Origin: Roseospira goensis
GTDB taxonomy: Bacteria > Pseudomonadota > Alphaproteobacteria > Rhodospirillales > Rhodospirillaceae
DNA length: 64,000 bases
Assembly (NCBI RefSeq): GCF_014197795.1
Contig: NZ_JACIGI010000011.1
Coordinates: forward strand, 1-64,000
Direction: 5' to 3'
Position numbers and translations under genes: made by a program. Within the stretch, counting starts at the first letter, position 1; the number at the start of each line of letters is the position of its first letter. This document shows positions 16,105-26,022 of the stretch, in pieces. The notes beneath the pieces are model-generated. The model did no database searches, was not told the DNA's origin, and was given only the letters and a program-made list of their open reading frames with translations.

Positions 16105-18156
16105 TCAGGGACGCCAGCGCGCGAACAGGTCACGGAACACGGCGGCCGCCGGGCCGCCGCCGCCGAGCCCGTCCATGGGCCGGCCCTGGTCGTCGCCGAT
16201 CCACACCCCGGCCAGCGCGACGCCCCCCGCGGCGGTCTCCACGAAGCCGACGAACCAGGCGTCGCGGAAGGCCTGGGTGGTGCCGGTCTTGCCGAAGACG
16301 CTGAGGCCGGCGCCCGGCGCTGGCTGCGCCGCCCGGCCGGTGCCCCGGGTGACCACCGCACGCAACATGCGCCGTATCGCTGCCTCGTGCGCCGCCGACA
16401 CCACCCGCGGGGCCTCGCCCAGGGCGCGGCGTTGGTGCACCACGGCGCCGCTGCGGTCGCGGATCCGCACCACCCCGTGCGGCAGCACCGCCCGGCCGCC
16501 ATTGGCGAACGGGGCATAGGCCGCGGTCATGTCCAGCGGCGAGACCTCGATGGTGCCGAGCGCCATCGACGGGTCGGTGGTGTCCACGGTGGTCAGGCCG
16601 AGTCGGCGCGCCACCCGGGCGACCCGGTCGCGCCCCGCGTGTTCGGCGATGCGCACGGCGACCGTGTTGACGGACTGCGCCAGCGCCGTGGTCAGGGTGA
16701 CCGGCCCCCGGTAGCGGTTGTCATGGTTGCGCGGCGACCAGCCGCGCACGGTCACCGGCGCGTCCTCGATCACGCTGTCGGGCGTCAGGCCGGCCTCCAG
16801 CCCGGCCAGCCACACCACCGGCTTGAACGCCGAGCCGGGCTGGCGCCGGGCCTGGGCGGCGCGATTGAAGGGGCTGGCGGCCCAGTCCCGGCCGCCCACC
16901 ATGGCGAGCACCGCGCCGCGGCGGTCCAGCACCACCACCGCGCCCTGGGTGGCGCCGCGGGCGCGCACGTCCGGATCGTCCAGCACCGCCGCCAACGCGG
17001 CCTCGGCCGCTGCCTGGGCCGCCGGCCGCAGGGTGGTCTCGACCACCAGGTCGCGGTCCACGGCGCCGACGTAGCCGTCGACCCGGCCGAGGACCCACGC
17101 CCCGAAGTAGCGCCCGCCGGCCCCGGCGCCGCGCGCCAGCGCCAGGGTCGGGCGCCCCTCGCGGGCGAGCCGGTCGGCGGTGGCGGCCTCCAGATAGCCG
17201 GCCTCGACCATGTTGCCCAGGACCTCGCGGGCGCGGGCATGGGCCAGGTCCGGATTGGCGGCCGGGTTGAGCCGCGACGGTGCCTTCATGAGGCCCGCCA
17301 GCACCGCCGCCTGGTAAGGGCCGACGGCGGTCGCCGGTCGGCGGAAGAAGCGCCGCGCGGCGGCGTCCATGCCGTAGGTGCCGGCCCCCAGGTAGACCCG
17401 GTTGAGATAGAGCCCGAGGATCTGGTCCTTGCTGAAGGTCGCCTCCAGCCACAGCGCCAGCAGCAGTTCCTGCACCTTGCGCCGCAGGGTCCGGTCGTGG
17501 CTCAGGAACAGGGTCTTGGCGACCTGCTGGGTGATGGTGCTGCCGCCCTGGACCACCGCGCCGGCGCGCAGGTTGACCACGATGGCGCGGGCGATGCCGA
17601 ACGGGTCGACGCCCCAGTGATGGTAGAAGCGGCGGTCCTCGGTGGCCAGAACGGCCTGGATCAGTGCCGGCGGCAGCGTCGCCACCGTCACCGTCTCGCC
17701 GTGCACCTCGCCGGCCACCGCCAGCGGCGTGCCGTCGTCCGCCAGCACGGTGATGCCCGCCGGCCGGACCCGCGTCGCGGCCTCGCGCACGTCGGGCAGG
17801 TCGTAGGCGTACCAGCCCACCAGCAGCGCCAGCGCGACCGCCGTCCAGATCGTGCCGACCAGCGTCCATGAGGTCAGGCGCCACAGTCGTGACGGCCAGC
17901 CGCGCCGGCGGGCCGGTGCGCGGCGGCCCCGGGCGGTCCGCGCCGCCGGCTTGGCCGGCGGCGTCCGCGATCGCGCGGGCGGTGTCTTGGGCCGGGTCTT
18001 CGGGGGGCTGGCGGGTTTCCGCGCCGGGGTCTTTTTCGCGGCGGCGCGCCCGGTGGCCGCGCGGGCGGGCGCCTTGCGCGGCGATGCGGTCCGGCGCCGG
18101 CGTTGCTCGCCGCGGCGCGGTCCCCCGGACGAACCGCCTTTCGTCGTGCGTGCCAT
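16105..18156 (-). CDS. Bifunctional penicillin-binding protein (PBP1 type)
   Basis: A 683-residue class A PBP that polymerises glycan strands and cross-links peptides. A cytoplasmic head of about 85 residues, rich in Lys/Arg/Ala/Pro, precedes one transmembrane helix (about 93-113). The GT51 domain has ATEDRRFYHHWGVDP (catalytic Glu173) and GGSTITQQVAK. The transpeptidase domain has SAFK (Ser442), SVN (from Ser495) and KTGTT (Lys623). It is shorter than E. coli PBP1a because the OB-like insert is lacking. The basic N-terminal tail could contact DNA or phospholipid; that is speculative. Same strand as frmA but probably a separate transcript. Confidence 0.95.
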   Translation of the reverse strand: MARTTKGGSSGGPRRGEQRRRRTASPRKAPARAATGRAAAKKTPARKPASPPKTRPKTPPARSRTPPAKPAARTARGRRAPARRRGWPSRLWRLTSWTLVGTIWTAVALALLVGWYAYDLPDVREAATRVRPAGITVLADDGTPLAVAGEVHGETVTVATLPPALIQAVLATEDRRFYHHWGVDPFGIARAIVVNLRAGAVVQGGSTITQQVAKTLFLSHDRTLRRKVQELLLALWLEATFSKDQILGLYLNRVYLGAGTYGMDAAARRFFRRPATAVGPYQAAVLAGLMKAPSRLNPAANPDLAHARAREVLGNMVEAGYLEAATADRLAREGRPTLALARGAGAGGRYFGAWVLGRVDGYVGAVDRDLVVETTLRPAAQAAAEAALAAVLDDPDVRARGATQGAVVVLDRRGAVLAMVGGRDWAASPFNRAAQARRQPGSAFKPVVWLAGLEAGLTPDSVIEDAPVTVRGWSPRNHDNRYRGPVTLTTALAQSVNTVAVRIAEHAGRDRVARVARRLGLTTVDTTDPSMALGTIEVSPLDMTAAYAPFANGGRAVLPHGVVRIRDRSGAVVHQRRALGEAPRVVSAAHEAAIRRMLRAVVTRGTGRAAQPAPGAGLSVFGKTGTTQAFRDAWFVGFVETAAGGVALAGVWIGDDQGRPMDGLGGGGPAAAVFRDLFARWRP

Positions 18157-18560
18157 CGGGTGGTATCCAAACGGTTAGGAGCGGCCCCGCGCGTCCGCGG
18201 CCCCGACGTCCCGACGACCTGCGATTCGCTCGCATCGGTGGCGCCGCCGCGGACGGGCGCCCGACCGCGTGATGGGCCGGGTGTCCATCCGTTGTCAATA
18301 TCTTGCGGCCAGCGCGCCGGACCGCGGCGCTTTCGTGTCAATATACGGGATCTGCGCCCCGATCCGCACTCCGCCTTTGCGTTCCGGGCTCAAAGGAGTC
18401 ATATGCGGAAGAGGGGGCGGGGATGTCGTTCCAACCCGGACCAACCGGGGGGCTGCCAAGGGACGACGGCCAGAAGGGGGACCCGCGACCGGACGCGGGC
18501 GCCACGCGTGACGGCGCCGCGAGCCCGGGCGTTGTGCGAACCGGAGGGAGAGGACCCGCC

Positions 18561-18773
18561 GTGACCAAGGACGACACGCTCTCCACGTTGTTGCCGCCCG
18601 GCCTGCTGGCCCGCCTGATGGCGCTGGCCGCGCGCTCGGGCCGTCCGCCCGAGGACTGCCTGGTGCAGGCCGTGAGCGAGTATTGCGACACCTGGGAGGA
18701 CTACCACCGCATGGTGGACCACCTGGTGCTGAACGAGGACGAACGGCGCACCTTGCGAGTCGTCAACGAGTAG
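18561..18773 (+). CDS. Small RHH/CopG-like protein, orphan
   Basis: Seventy residues starting at a GTG preceded by GGAGGGAGAGGA. The sequence LPPGLLARLMALAARSGRPPEDCLVQAVSEYCDTW has the spacing of a ribbon-helix-helix DNA-binding protein (short strand, then two helices with an invariant-like turn), and the C-terminus is acidic and helical. Such proteins act as antitoxins or transcription regulators. No toxin gene is adjacent on either side. An in-frame ATG at 18423 would add a 46-residue Pro/Gly-rich lead and cannot be excluded. The stop codon lies within a 20-bp tandem duplication. Confidence 0.65.
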   Translation: MTKDDTLSTLLPPGLLARLMALAARSGRPPEDCLVQAVSEYCDTWEDYHRMVDHLVLNEDERRTLRVVNE

Positions 18774-18794
18774 GGCGAGTCGTCAACGAGTAGG
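18755..18794 (+). repeat. 20-bp tandem duplication across a stop codon
   Basis: GCGAGTCGTCAACGAGTAGG occurs twice head to tail. The first copy encodes the last residues and stop of the RHH-like protein, and the second would repeat the same codons after the stop. A third, partial copy (GCGGGTCGTCGG) follows. Confidence 0.9.
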
Positions 18795-18841
18795 GCGGGT
18801 CGTCGGCGATCCGGTGTCGCGTGTTCGACGCGGCGGGCGGC

Positions 18842-19594
18842 TCAGGCCAACAGTTGACCGCCGTTGACCTCCACCACCTGTCCGGTCACGTAGCCGCCCA
18901 GCGCCGGCGCCAGCAGCGCCAGCGCCGGACCCGCGCAATCGTCCGGCGTGCCCAACCGGCCGAGCGGGATACCCGCGCGGGTGGCCTCCAGCTTCTCGGG
19001 CGTCGAGTGCCGCTGGTGGAACGCGGTGTCGATGGTGCCGGGAGAGATGGCGTTGACCCGGATGCCCCGGGGGCCGAGTTCCTTGGCAAGCGAGCGCGTC
19101 AGCGTCGACAGGAACGCCTTGGCGGCGCTGTAGACCGAAGACCCCGGACTGCCGCCGGTGCGCGCGCTGATCGAACTGACGAACAGGATCGACGCCTGGG
19201 GGCTGGCCTCCAGGTGCGGCAGGGCGGCCTGCGTGACCTTGATCGCCTGGCGCACGTTGAGATCGAAGACGCTGTCGAGGAAGGCGTCGTCGATCGCCGC
19301 GAACGGCACCCGGTCCACCATGCCGCCGGCGTTGTTCACCACCGCATCGAGCCCGCCCAGGGCCTCCGCCGCCCAGGCCACGGTCGCGGCCGGCTCGCCC
19401 GGCGCGGTCAGGTCGGCGGGCCGGGTGACGACGGCCCCGCCGGTCTCGCGCTCCAGGGCGGCCGCCGCGTCGGCGCCGCCGTGGTATGTCGCCGCGACGC
19501 GCGCACCCGCCGCCGCCAGCCGGCGGCTGAGCGCGCCGCCGATGCCCGTCGTACCGCCGGTGACCAGAACCCGCAGGCCGCTCGCCTCCGCCAT
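18842..19594 (-). CDS. SDR family NAD(P)-dependent oxidoreductase
   Basis: A 250-residue classical short-chain dehydrogenase. It shows the nucleotide motif TGGTTGIGG (about 12-20), NNAGG near residue 90, the catalytic Ser in SSISARTGG and the YxxxK pair in VYSAAKAF, then VNAISPGTIDT and the C-terminal VTGQVVEVNGGQLLA. This resembles 3-oxoacyl-ACP reductases (FabG-like) and other ketone reductases, but the substrate cannot be assigned. It stands alone between a converging small RHH gene and a 560-bp gene-free region. Confidence 0.9.
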   Translation of the reverse strand: MAEASGLRVLVTGGTTGIGGALSRRLAAAGARVAATYHGGADAAAALERETGGAVVTRPADLTAPGEPAATVAWAAEALGGLDAVVNNAGGMVDRVPFAAIDDAFLDSVFDLNVRQAIKVTQAALPHLEASPQASILFVSSISARTGGSPGSSVYSAAKAFLSTLTRSLAKELGPRGIRVNAISPGTIDTAFHQRHSTPEKLEATRAGIPLGRLGTPDDCAGPALALLAPALGGYVTGQVVEVNGGQLLA

Positions 19595-19684
19595 GCCGAT
19601 GCCCTCCGTCCTGTGTGCGTGCCGCCGCGTGCGCCGGTCCGGCCGGTCCGGTTTCTCGCGATAATCGGCTGCGATTCATATACT

Positions 19685-19748
19685 TAGCGCGGATTCACGC
19701 GATCACTCGGAACGACGACGTGGTTCCGCGTGATCGCGATCCGCGCTA
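19685..19748. repeat. Long imperfect inverted repeat (64 bp)
   Basis: TAGCGCGGAT...CGCGATCAC...CGGAAC pairs with GTTCCG...GTGATCGCG...ATCCGCGCTA around a 9-base loop. The stem is about 25 bp, interrupted only by a TCA bulge and one mismatch. It has no T-tract. Its right arm shares 15 identical bases with the palindrome at 9310-9329. Confidence 0.85.
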
Positions 19749-20157
19749 CGGCGCCCGGGTTCGCGACCGCGCCATGATATCACCATGGTTCCGACACGGT
19801 GGAACCATCGCGCGGCTCTATCTGTTGACCTGGAACAGACGGTCGCCCGTCGGCCGTCGTTCCGAAGAGGACCCGCCGGTCACTCGGCTGCCGATCGGCG
19901 GGCTTCTGCTTCTCTCTCTCTCTCCATCACCTGGCCCGGGTCCGCCCCAGCGGAGCCGGGCCTTTTCTTGGGCGCGGAGTCTTGGGCTCTGACCGGGCCG
20001 TCACGACTGGGCCGTCACGGCTGGGCCGTCACGCGGGGGGCGGTTTTCCAGAAGACCCGACTCTGTGTATGGTGATATCGACGTCAGCCGCGACCCCAGG
20101 CGCCCGGCCTGTCACCCCCGGCCTGTCACTCGACGACCGCAAGAGGATCCCTGCCCC
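19749..20157. other. Gene-free stretch with hairpins, possible small RNA
   Basis: No gene is evident here. It holds a dyad ATGGTTCC-N8-GGAACCAT at 19785-19808 and a T-tailed hairpin at 19933-19966. Near the next gene are short direct repeats (CTGGGCCGTCACG around 20008-20034, CGGCCTGTCAC around 20105-20128). A small RNA ending at the terminator would fit, but nothing proves transcription. Confidence 0.35.
19933..19966 (+). terminator. Candidate rho-independent terminator in a gene-free region
   Basis: GGCCCGG and CCGGGCC pair around a 16-base loop and are followed directly by TTTT on the plus strand. No annotated plus-strand gene precedes it within 1 kb, which suggests an unannotated short transcript. 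Confidence 0.55.
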
Positions 20158-20508
20158 ATGCCCGCCGCCGTCCAGCCTCCGTTCCTGCTTCTCCTGGTCG
20201 GTCCCGTGGCCGGCATCCTGACCCTGACCGGCTGGCAGGTCGGGCCGTTCTGGCTGTTCTGGACCGGAAGCACCCTGCTGCTGCTGGATCTGGCGGTCGG
20301 CGTTGCCACCGGCGCCAAGTCCCGCATTCCGGCGGTCCAGATGATCGCGGCCGGGCTGGCGATCATCACGATCAACGGACCATGGTTCGTCGCCGTCCTG
20401 GTCGGGGTGGCGATCGGCAGCCTTCTGGAGGGCCTGGGCCACATCGTCCAGCGCCTGGTGTTCCGCGGACGCGTCCCGCAGGCCCCGGACGACTCCGGCG
20501 AGGGGTGA
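20158..20508 (+). CDS. Small integral membrane protein, unknown function
   Basis: A 116-residue protein with three or four predicted membrane helices (about residues 8-26, 31-50, 62-78 and 82-98) and a short charged tail ending PDDSGEG. AAGAGGA lies ten bases before the ATG. I do not recognise a family. It is convergent with the hydroxybutyryl-CoA dehydrogenase gene, their stops six bases apart, so it is probably a single-gene transcript. Confidence 0.7.
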   Translation: MPAAVQPPFLLLLVGPVAGILTLTGWQVGPFWLFWTGSTLLLLDLAVGVATGAKSRIPAVQMIAAGLAIITINGPWFVAVLVGVAIGSLLEGLGHIVQRLVFRGRVPQAPDDSGEG

Positions 20509-20514
20509 CGCCCG

Positions 20515-21387
20515 TCAGCGGGTGGGGATCGGGGTCTCGCCGGTGTAGTCGTAGAAGCCACGGCCGGTCTTGCGGCCCAGCCACCCGGCCTCGACGTATT
20601 TCACCAACAGCGGGCACGGCCGGTACTTGGAATCGGCGAGACCCTCGTGCAGCACCTGCATGATCGCCAGAACCGTATCCAGCCCGACGAAGTCGGCCAG
20701 TTCCAGCGGCCCCATGGGATGGTTGGCGCCCAGGCGCATGGCGGTGTCGATGGCCTCGACACCGCCCACTCCCTCGTAGAGGGTGTAGACCGCCTCGTTG
20801 ATCATGGGCATCAGGATGCGGTTGACGATGAACGCCGGGAAGTCCTCGGCCGGCACCGACGTCTTGTTCAGGCGCTCGACCACGACGCGGACGAGCTGAT
20901 AGGTCTCCTCGTTGGTCGCGATGCCGCGGATCAACTCGACCAGCTTCATCATCGGCACCGGGTTCATGAAGTGCATGCCGATGAACTTGCCCGGGCGGTC
21001 GGTGGAGGCGCCCAGGCGGGTGATCGAAATCGACGAGGTGTTCGACGCCAGCACGCACTCCGGCGACAGGTGCGGGCACAGGTCGCCGAGAATGCGGCGC
21101 TTGACCTGCTCGTCCTCGGTGGCGGCCTCGACCACCAGGTCGCAGTCCCCGAACTGCTCCATGCCGAGCCCGGCGACGATGTGGGCCAGGCCGGCCTCCT
21201 TGTCCGCCTCCGCGATCCAGCCCCGGCCCACCTGACGGCTCATGTTGTGGGCGATGACGCCCAGGCCGCGGTCGAGGGCCTCCTGGCTGACGTCGGTCAG
21301 CCGCACGTCGAACCCGGCCAGGGCGCACACGTGACTGATGCCGGTGCCCATCTGGCCGGCGCCGATGACGCCGATCTTTTTGATCAT
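20515..21387 (-). CDS. hbd: 3-hydroxybutyryl-CoA dehydrogenase
   Basis: A 290-residue NAD(P)-dependent enzyme that interconverts 3-hydroxybutyryl-CoA and acetoacetyl-CoA. The N-terminal Rossmann motif is GVIGAGQMGTG. Catalytic residues appear in the family blocks ASNTSSISIT and GMHFMNPVPMMKLVE, and the C-terminal helical domain has NRILMPMINEA and HPMGPLELADFVGLDT, ending with GRGFYDY. It follows etfA by 157 bp on the same strand. This order (etfB-etfA-hbd) is common in alphaproteobacteria and supports a role in fatty-acid or polyhydroxybutyrate metabolism coupled to electron transfer flavoprotein. Confidence 0.95.
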   Translation of the reverse strand: MIKKIGVIGAGQMGTGISHVCALAGFDVRLTDVSQEALDRGLGVIAHNMSRQVGRGWIAEADKEAGLAHIVAGLGMEQFGDCDLVVEAATEDEQVKRRILGDLCPHLSPECVLASNTSSISITRLGASTDRPGKFIGMHFMNPVPMMKLVELIRGIATNEETYQLVRVVVERLNKTSVPAEDFPAFIVNRILMPMINEAVYTLYEGVGGVEAIDTAMRLGANHPMGPLELADFVGLDTVLAIMQVLHEGLADSKYRPCPLLVKYVEAGWLGRKTGRGFYDYTGETPIPTR

Positions 21388-21544
21388 TGCGCGGTCCTTG
21401 TGCCTGGGGCCGGCGCGCGGGACCCGCCGGCCGTGCGGGGGGCCGTCCCCGCCCGGGCCGGATCGCCCCGCCGGGAGCGGTGCGACGGCCGTCCCGGTGC
21501 AGGGAGGGCGGGGATCGGAGAGGTCGAGGCGGGGCCGGACGCGC

Positions 21545-22480
21545 CTACGACGCCAGCGCGGCCTCCAGGGCCGGGACCGCCTCGAACAGGTCGGCCACCA
21601 GGCCGTAGTCCGCCACCTGGAAGATCGGGGCCTCTTCGTCCTTGTTGATGGCGACGATGACCTTGGAGTCCTTCATGCCGGCCAGGTGCTGGATGGCGCC
21701 GGAGATGCCGACCGCGATGTAGAGTTCGGGGGCGACGATCTTGCCGGTCTGGCCGACCTGGAAATCGTTGGGCGCATAGCCGGCATCGACGGCGGCGCGG
21801 CTGGCGCCGACGGCGGCGCCGAGCTGGTCGGCCAGCGTCTCGATGTGGTGGAAGTTTTCGGCCGAGCCCATGCCGCGCCCGCCGGACACGACGACGCGGG
21901 CGCTGGTCAGCTCGGGGCGTTCGGAACTGCTCAACTCCTGGCCCACGAACGACGACAGGCCGGGATCCTCGGCCGCGGCCAGATCCTCGACCGCGGCGCT
22001 GCCGTCGCCGTGGGCGGCCTTGTCGAAGGACGCGCCGCGCACGGTGATGACCTTGATGGCATCGGCGCTCTTGACCGTGGCCATGGCGTTGCCGGCGTAG
22101 ATCGGGCGCACGAAGGTGTCGGCGTCCACGACCCCGGAGATGTCGGAAATCTGGGCCACGTCCAGCAGCGCGGCGACGCGGGGCAGGGTGTTCTTGCCCA
22201 TGGTCACGGCCGGCGCGAGGATATGGCTGTAGTCCCGGGCGATGGTCAGGATCAGGGCCGCGAACGGCTCGGCCAGGTGGTGCGCGTACAGCGGCGAGTC
22301 GCAGCACAGCACCTTGCTCACGCCGGCGATCTTGGCGGCGTCGTCGGCGGCCGCGCGGCAGCCCTCGCCGGCCACCAGCACGGTGACGTCGCCGCCGATC
22401 TGCTGGGCGGCGGTCATGGCGGCCAGGGTGCCCTGACGGATGGCGGTGTTGTCGTGGTCGGCGATGACGAGAATGGCCAT
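21545..22480 (-). CDS. etfA: Electron transfer flavoprotein alpha subunit
   Basis: A 311-residue FAD-binding subunit of ETF, which carries electrons from acyl-CoA and other dehydrogenases to ETF-ubiquinone oxidoreductase. The C-terminal FAD domain shows [50 protein letters not shown] and [20 protein letters not shown]. The ATG lies two bases after the etfB stop, so the two subunits are translated together. No etf-QO gene is in the window. Confidence 0.97.
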   Translation of the reverse strand: MAILVIADHDNTAIRQGTLAAMTAAQQIGGDVTVLVAGEGCRAAADDAAKIAGVSKVLCCDSPLYAHHLAEPFAALILTIARDYSHILAPAVTMGKNTLPRVAALLDVAQISDISGVVDADTFVRPIYAGNAMATVKSADAIKVITVRGASFDKAAHGDGSAAVEDLAAAEDPGLSSFVGQELSSSERPELTSARVVVSGGRGMGSAENFHHIETLADQLGAAVGASRAAVDAGYAPNDFQVGQTGKIVAPELYIAVGISGAIQHLAGMKDSKVIVAINKDEEAPIFQVADYGLVADLFEAVPALEAALAS

Positions 22481-22482
22481 GG

Positions 22483-23232
22483 TCAGATCACCTTCGCTTC
22501 GTTGCGCAGCTTGTCCACCAGGGTTGCGACGTCGGGCACCATCACGCCGGCCTGGCGCGCCGGCGGTTCCTCGACCGCCACCGTGGTCAGGCGCGGCGCG
22601 ACATCGACGCCGAGGTCGCCGACCTCCAGGGTCTCGATCGGCTTCTTCTTCGCCTTCATGATGTTGGGCAGCGAGGCGTAGCGCGGCGTGTTCAGGCGCA
22701 GGTCGACGGTGCCGACGCAGGGCATCTTGACCTCGACGGTCTCCAGGCCGCCGTCGATCTCGCGGGTCATGGTGGCCGACCCGTCGCCGATCGCCACCTT
22801 CGACAGGAAGGTCGCCTGCGGCCAGCCCAGCAGCCCGGCCAGCATCTGGCCGGTCTGGTTGCTGTCGTCGTCGATGGCCTGCTTGCCCATCAGCACCAGA
22901 TCGGGGGATTCCTTGTCCACCAGCGCCTTGAACAGCTTGGCGACGGCCAGCGGCTGCAGGTCGTCGTCGCTCTTGACCAGGATGCCGCGGTCGGCGCCCA
23001 TGGCGAGCGCGGTGCGGATGGTCTCCTGCGCCTGCTGCGGGCCCATGGAGACGGCGACCACCTCGGTGGCGGTGCCGGCTTCCTTCAGGCGCACGGCCTC
23101 CTCGACGGCGATTTCGTCGAAGGGGTTCATGGACATCTTGACGTTGGCCGTCTCGACTCCCGTCTTGTCCGCCTTTACGCGGATCTTCACGTTGTAGTCG
23201 ACGACGCGCTTGACCGCGACCAGGACCTTCAT
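22483..23232 (-). CDS. etfB: Electron transfer flavoprotein beta subunit
   Basis: A 249-residue AMP-binding subunit of ETF, starting [17 protein letters not shown] as is usual in the family, with AGGGAG before the ATG. Conserved blocks include [35 protein letters not shown] and [15 protein letters not shown]. It is the first gene of etfB-etfA-hbd and diverges from the first caspase-like gene across a 470-bp gap. Confidence 0.97.
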   Translation of the reverse strand: MKVLVAVKRVVDYNVKIRVKADKTGVETANVKMSMNPFDEIAVEEAVRLKEAGTATEVVAVSMGPQQAQETIRTALAMGADRGILVKSDDDLQPLAVAKLFKALVDKESPDLVLMGKQAIDDDSNQTGQMLAGLLGWPQATFLSKVAIGDGSATMTREIDGGLETVEVKMPCVGTVDLRLNTPRYASLPNIMKAKKKPIETLEVGDLGVDVAPRLTTVAVEEPPARQAGVMVPDVATLVDKLRNEAKVI

Positions 23233-23704
23233 GGCACTCCCTGTGCTTTCTTCTTCGCGGGGACCGGGGCGGGCGCGGCCGCGACGGCTCGCGCCGGGGC
23301 GGTCCCTCGCGGACCTGAACCAAGGGCACGCCGAAACGACCGGACCGGAGGAGGGACCCAGCCGCCGGGGCGCGTACGGATGTCTCGCCCGCCGCGCCGG
23401 GCACGTCAAGTGTGACATCCCGGAGACAGCCAACGGGCGCAAAACCGCCAACGAGCCTCGGCCGCCGCGCGGCCGCCGCCCGGATCGGGGCGAAGGGGTG
23501 CGCGACTCCGCGCCGCGCGCCCATTTTTCGCACCGCACAACGTAGGGCCAGCCGGGCCGGCCTGTCAAACGCCGCCGCCGGCGCTCAGCGGGAATCGGGG
23601 GGGAGCCTTGAGGGCCGGCGCGCCGCGGTGGCGGGGCGCCGCCATCTCCCTTAAGCTGATAGGGACGCCGATGCGGTGTGCCGGGGCAAGGGGAGGCACG
23701 GCCG
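23233..23704. other. Divergent intergenic region, etfB / caspase gene
   Basis: This region should hold the promoters of both divergent genes. I see no gene, clear operator or terminator in it. The plus-strand ribosome-binding site GGGGAGG for the caspase gene is at about 23689-23695. Confidence 0.5.
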
Positions 23705-25909
23705 ATGATGGTTCAGTGGGGGTGCGGGCGATCGGGTCGGGCGGCGCGGGGGGCCGCGGCGCCGGGGGTGATGGTGCGGGTGGTTCTGGTGGCCGTGCTG
23801 GCGTCTGTTCTGACCGGCGCGGCCCTCTGGGGGGCCGCCGGTCCGGCCGGCGCCGCGCCGCCGCCCGGCGAGAACCGGGTGGCGCTGGTGATCGGCAACG
23901 GCGGCTACCCCACCGGTGCCCTGCGCAACCCGGCCCGCGACGCCCGCGCCGTCGCGCGGGCGCTGGAGGCCGTGGGCTTCACCGTCACCACCCTGACCGA
24001 TGCCACGCGCCGCGACATGCGCCGGGCGGCGATCGCGTTCGGCCGCCGGCTGTCCGACGGCGGGGTCGGGCTGTTCTACTACGCCGGCCACGGCGTGCAG
24101 GTGGCGGGGGAGAACTACCTGATCCCGGTCGACGCGGTGATCGAGGACCAGGCCCACGTCGAGGTCGAGGGCATCGCCATCCGCGACGTGCTGGCCCGCA
24201 TGGGCGGGGCGCACAACCGCCTCAACATCGTCATCCTCGACGCCTGCCGCGACAACCCGTTCAAATCGGTGATGCGCTCCGGCGGCGGGCGCGGGCTGGC
24301 GCGCACCAGCGCGCCCACCGGCACCTATCTCGCCTACGCCACGGCGCCGGACCAGATCGCGCTGGACGGCGAGGACACCCGTAACAGCCCCTTCACCGGC
24401 GCCCTGCTGGCGGCGCTGGACCGGCCCGGGGCCGATCTGGACGACGTGTTCCTGAGTGTGCGGCGCGACGTCATGGCCGAGACCGACGGCCGCCAGGTCC
24501 CCTGGGTCAGCAATTCGATCACCGGGCAGTTCTACTTCCGCCCGCCCGCCCCGCCCCCGGCCCCGGCGGGGACGCGGTCCATCGAGCTGCTCCAGCCGGC
24601 GCCCGTGCCCCCGCCAACCACGCCGCCGACCCTGGCCCCGGGCGGCGAGGCCGAGTTGGCGTTCTGGCAGTCGATCCTCGATCTCGACCGGGCCGACCTG
24701 TACACGGAGTACCTGCGGCGCTGGCCGGACGGCACCTACGCGCCCATCGCCCGCGCCAAGATCGAGGTGCTCCAGGCCGGCCCGGTGCGGCTGGCGCGGC
24801 CGGACCCCGACTCCGCCTTCCGGCCGCTCCCGGCCGAAAGCCCCCCGCCGGCCGACTCGCCGGCCGAAGAGACCCCGCCGACGGACCCAACGCCGGTGGC
24901 GGGCCGGCCGGCGAGCGGCGTCGCGCCGGCCGCGCCCGTCTCGGTGCCCGCCGACGCCCGCCCGCTGGGCGCCGACGGCAGCGACGACCCGGACGCGCGC
25001 GACGCCTTCGGGCGCACGGCCCTGATGATCGCGGCCCGCGACGACGACCGCGACCGCCTCCGCCGGCTGCTCGCTGCCGGAGCCGCGGTCAACCTCCGTG
25101 GTCCCGACGGCAACACGGCGCTGACCCTGGCGGCCTGGGAAGGCCATGTCGCAAGCGCCCGCCTGCTGTTCGAGGGCGGCGCCGATCCACTGGCCGAGGG
25201 GCCGGCGGGGCCCGCCTGGGAGGGCCTGGCGCGGACCCCGGACGGCGCCCCCCTGCTGGCCGACATGGCGGCCTGGGTGCCCGAACTGGGCGAGACCCTG
25301 CTGGAGCCCGACCGCGGCACATGGCGCGAGGCCCAGGCCCGCCTCAACGCCCAGGGCCACGGTGCCGGCCCGGTCGACGGCCAGCCCGGCCCGCGCACCC
25401 GCAAGGCGCTGGAAGCGTTCCAGCGGGCACAGGATCTCGCGGTCACGGGCTACCTGGACGCGGCCACCCTGGCCCGGCTCGAAGCCGTGCAGCCCACCCT
25501 GCCGCGCCCGGCCCGGGTGGCGGCCGAGGGCGGGGTGCCGACCCTGGTGCTGTGCCGGCGCGTGGGCGCGGTGGTGGGCGACGGCGATGCGGCCGACCAC
25601 CGCAACCCGTTCCGTGTCACCTTGCCGTCGCCGATGGCGGTCGTGCGCGTACAGGTGGAGGCCCACGACAACATCGGGTTCCTGTCGGAGGCCGAGCTGC
25701 AACTTTATATCGACAACGTGTTCGTCGGCAGCCACGACGTCAAGTCGGAGGGCAGCACGCTCACCTATGGGCTTCAGGCGACGGGCTCACGCCTCGACCT
25801 GTTCTCGGTCGGCGGCGGCGCGCTGGCCGACGGCGACGACACCTACATCACGGCGATCCGGGTTTACGCCCTGCGGCCCGAGGGCACCGCGCCGGCCGCC
25901 TGCCGGTAA
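23705..25909 (+). CDS. Exported caspase-like protease with ankyrin and PG-binding domains (copy 1)
   Basis: A 734-residue protein. A signal peptide or anchor at about 23-51 is followed by a C14 caspase-fold domain (about 57-285) with the dyad His129 (YYAGHG) and Cys181 (DACRDNPF). Then come a short helical repeat ([19 protein letters not shown]), a Pro-rich linker, ankyrin repeats (about 430-495, GRTALMIAA and [14 protein letters not shown]), a peptidoglycan-binding-like domain (about 540-592, [12 protein letters not shown]...[13 protein letters not shown]) and a C-terminal beta-rich domain of unknown type. I took the ATG at 23705 after GGGGAGG. The next gene is a close paralogue. Substrate and role are unknown; location is probably periplasmic. 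Confidence 0.9.
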   Translation: MMVQWGCGRSGRAARGAAAPGVMVRVVLVAVLASVLTGAALWGAAGPAGAAPPPGENRVALVIGNGGYPTGALRNPARDARAVARALEAVGFTVTTLTDATRRDMRRAAIAFGRRLSDGGVGLFYYAGHGVQVAGENYLIPVDAVIEDQAHVEVEGIAIRDVLARMGGAHNRLNIVILDACRDNPFKSVMRSGGGRGLARTSAPTGTYLAYATAPDQIALDGEDTRNSPFTGALLAALDRPGADLDDVFLSVRRDVMAETDGRQVPWVSNSITGQFYFRPPAPPPAPAGTRSIELLQPAPVPPPTTPPTLAPGGEAELAFWQSILDLDRADLYTEYLRRWPDGTYAPIARAKIEVLQAGPVRLARPDPDSAFRPLPAESPPPADSPAEETPPTDPTPVAGRPASGVAPAAPVSVPADARPLGADGSDDPDARDAFGRTALMIAARDDDRDRLRRLLAAGAAVNLRGPDGNTALTLAAWEGHVASARLLFEGGADPLAEGPAGPAWEGLARTPDGAPLLADMAAWVPELGETLLEPDRGTWREAQARLNAQGHGAGPVDGQPGPRTRKALEAFQRAQDLAVTGYLDAATLARLEAVQPTLPRPARVAAEGGVPTLVLCRRVGAVVGDGDAADHRNPFRVTLPSPMAVVRVQVEAHDNIGFLSEAELQLYIDNVFVGSHDVKSEGSTLTYGLQATGSRLDLFSVGGGALADGDDTYITAIRVYALRPEGTAPAACR

Positions 25910-26022
25910 GGCCGCCAGGGCCGGGCGTGGCGATGGCTCTGGCCGCGCGCGCCCAATTGACTTATTCTGAAGCCGTGACGTCCGACGTGTCGCGCTGAGG
26001 GAGACTCGGGGGAGGCCCGGCG

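Noticed and set aside
23678-23704. Upstream GTG start for the first caspase gene
   Set aside because: GGGGAGG lies just before the ATG at 23705, and the extra nine residues add nothing to the signal sequence.
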